The notes beneath the pieces are model-generated. The model saw nothing but the letters and a program-made list of their open reading frames with translations. It had not been told where the DNA came from and ran no database searches. DNA of 64,000 nt, taken from contig CM060847.1 in the NCBI GenBank assembly GCA_030737835.1, forward strand, positions 7,836,584-7,900,583. The letters run 5' to 3'. Position numbers and translations under genes: made by a program. The DNA comes from Acorus gramineus (lineage: Eukaryota; Streptophyta; Magnoliopsida; Acorales; Acoraceae). Shown here in pieces: positions 62,661 to 64,000 of the stretch (the stretch's first letter is position 1; each line of letters starts with the position of its first letter).

Positions 62661-64000
62661 AAAAAAGTATGTAAAAGCACTCTCCATGTGATAATGAGTA
62701 CTCCAACAGTAATTGACAAATATAATAATTAATACTCAAATAACCAAATATTACCCTTAATACTGGAATCTCCTTTTAATTTTAAAATCATAATTGACTG
62801 TATTCAAATTATTCCTTCTCCATGACTGCCTTACACGTGGTAAAACGATATTGTTTTGGGTCCTACACAAATCTTTCAAAAAAAAATATCACTTCCTGTT
62901 CCATGCCTTTCCTAGGTCCAAAAAAAAAAAAAAAAAAAGAGAGAGAGAGAAAAAAGGTTCAGTAACACATCTCAACCACATGAGAAACTCAATTCGTACA
63001 CGAGTGGGGACCATATGAAACACAACAATATAACATACAATAGTCCTGCACAATTCAATTCTTTCAATCAATGAGCATGTAACAGCAGTCCATATTTGGT
63101 GGACTGATTTTGATCAGTTTTGCTAGTATCGAACTACACAATCCATTAATCGAATTACATAATTTATAAATTGAACTGTATAATTAATTATTGAGTACAT
63201 ATTCCACTCTCTTATTGGATCTAGTCAACTACTGAATAAAATATGGATTCTTAAATATCACTAGTATCCAATAAAAGAGTTAATATATATCAAACAATTG
63301 ATTGTATAGTTTAATTTATAGGTTGTATAATTTAATTAATTGGTTGTACAGTTCAATATATATTGACAGGACTGATCAACTCTAAATTTTTTTGTTGGAA
63401 AGAAGTCCTATATAACTCACCTAGAGTTGCAGTGCAGATTGGAGAGCTACTCATCTGTCATACATCTCCAGAAAGGAGTGGACTAGCTAGGACATTGTGG
63501 AGATACCTTTCAACCTTGTTCACTAGATGTATATCCCTTTGAATTTCTGAAAAGGCAAACACACTAAAAATCAATCAAAGTGTGTTCTCTTTAGAGTTTT
63601 CAAGGGCCATTCCCATCATGGTCAACATGATGTATTTTTGTTAGTGCCTGATTGACCTTAGCAATATATACATCTCTTCAAAAGTGTGACATGCAATTAA
63701 TCATCGAAATATGGTCAATCACTCATGAGATGGAGAGGCATCTGAAGCAATGGATGATTGAATGGAAGGGACGAAGTCTTCTGCATAATCTGAGCCAAAT
63801 TACAGCCCCACCACCGAAAGTAGCAATGAACATGCGATGAGTCGTTCTTTTTCTTCGTCTCTATCTTTTCTTTTATTTACGAAAAAAGCGAAACCTCAAG
63901 CCTATGTGTTTCTCGACAGGTTGGCTAACTCAAAAAATCTTGTCAGCTCAGTAGATAGAAGGAATTTATGGTTCAGTAGAATTCATAAAGGTCACTATGA
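62661..64000. other. Right end of window, no assigned gene
   Basis: AT-rich with an A/GA tract at 62920-62952. From 63400 to 63840 the base composition becomes more balanced, and a 62-codon frame (63652-63840, with HEMERHLKQWMIEWKGRS) is present, but no family can be named. Confidence 0.4.

Noticed and set aside
1..64000. Full-length LTR retrotransposon, tRNA genes or a biosynthetic gene cluster
   Set aside because: I saw no paired long terminal repeats, gag-pol frames, tRNA cloverleafs or co-functional neighbouring genes; a tRNA and LTR scan could still find small or old copies.

Overview
The window is nuclear DNA from a flowering plant. The evidence is multi-exon genes with GT-AG introns, plant-type families (AP2/ERF, MEKK-type MAPKKK, nepenthesin-like protease, GT31 galactosyltransferase), AT-rich intergenic DNA full of small inverted-repeat transposons, and a chloroplast-derived insertion. 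The species cannot be fixed from the sequence. GC-rich 5' exons against AT-rich surroundings, and an ERF/YbaK gene neighbourhood that I recall from Arabidopsis, do not decide between eudicot and non-grass monocot.

Layout. 27-3774 (+): 3' part of an extracellular LRR protein gene whose exons are almost exactly one LRR (72 nt) each. 3775-11200: intergenic, with a 3 x 111 bp tandem array, a Tourist-like MITE and an 803 bp Mutator-type fold-back element. 11287-11883 (+): intronless ERF012/ERF014-type AP2/ERF gene. 12140-13100: deleted LINE on the minus strand. 16692-22498 (+): 12-exon YbaK/ProX-type trans-editing protein (319 aa). 24640-32797 (-): 8-exon MEKK1-type MAP kinase kinase kinase (528 aa), with chloroplast 23S rRNA fragments and LINE pieces in its introns. 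32979-44060: transposon-rich gene desert with several fold-back and hAT-like elements, some with readable target-site duplications. 44365-48449 (+): 5-exon VPS9A-type Rab5 GEF (451 aa) with a GC-AG intron. 49492-54175 (-): 11-exon beta-1,3-galactosyltransferase (395 aa). 57693-59291 (-): two-exon nepenthesin-like aspartic protease (435 aa). 59292-64000: no gene recognised.

The seven genes are unrelated single-copy housekeeping, signalling and secretory genes, not a cluster or operon. Exon models were built by hand: each splice site was chosen so that donor, acceptor, phase and protein-family alignment agree, and all six complete models are whole numbers of codons. I found no convincing new biological system. 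The most informative observations are the target-site duplications that delimit several transposons, the mosaic plastid insertion in the MAPKKK intron, the one-exon-per-repeat LRR gene and the apparent ERF/YbaK microsynteny.
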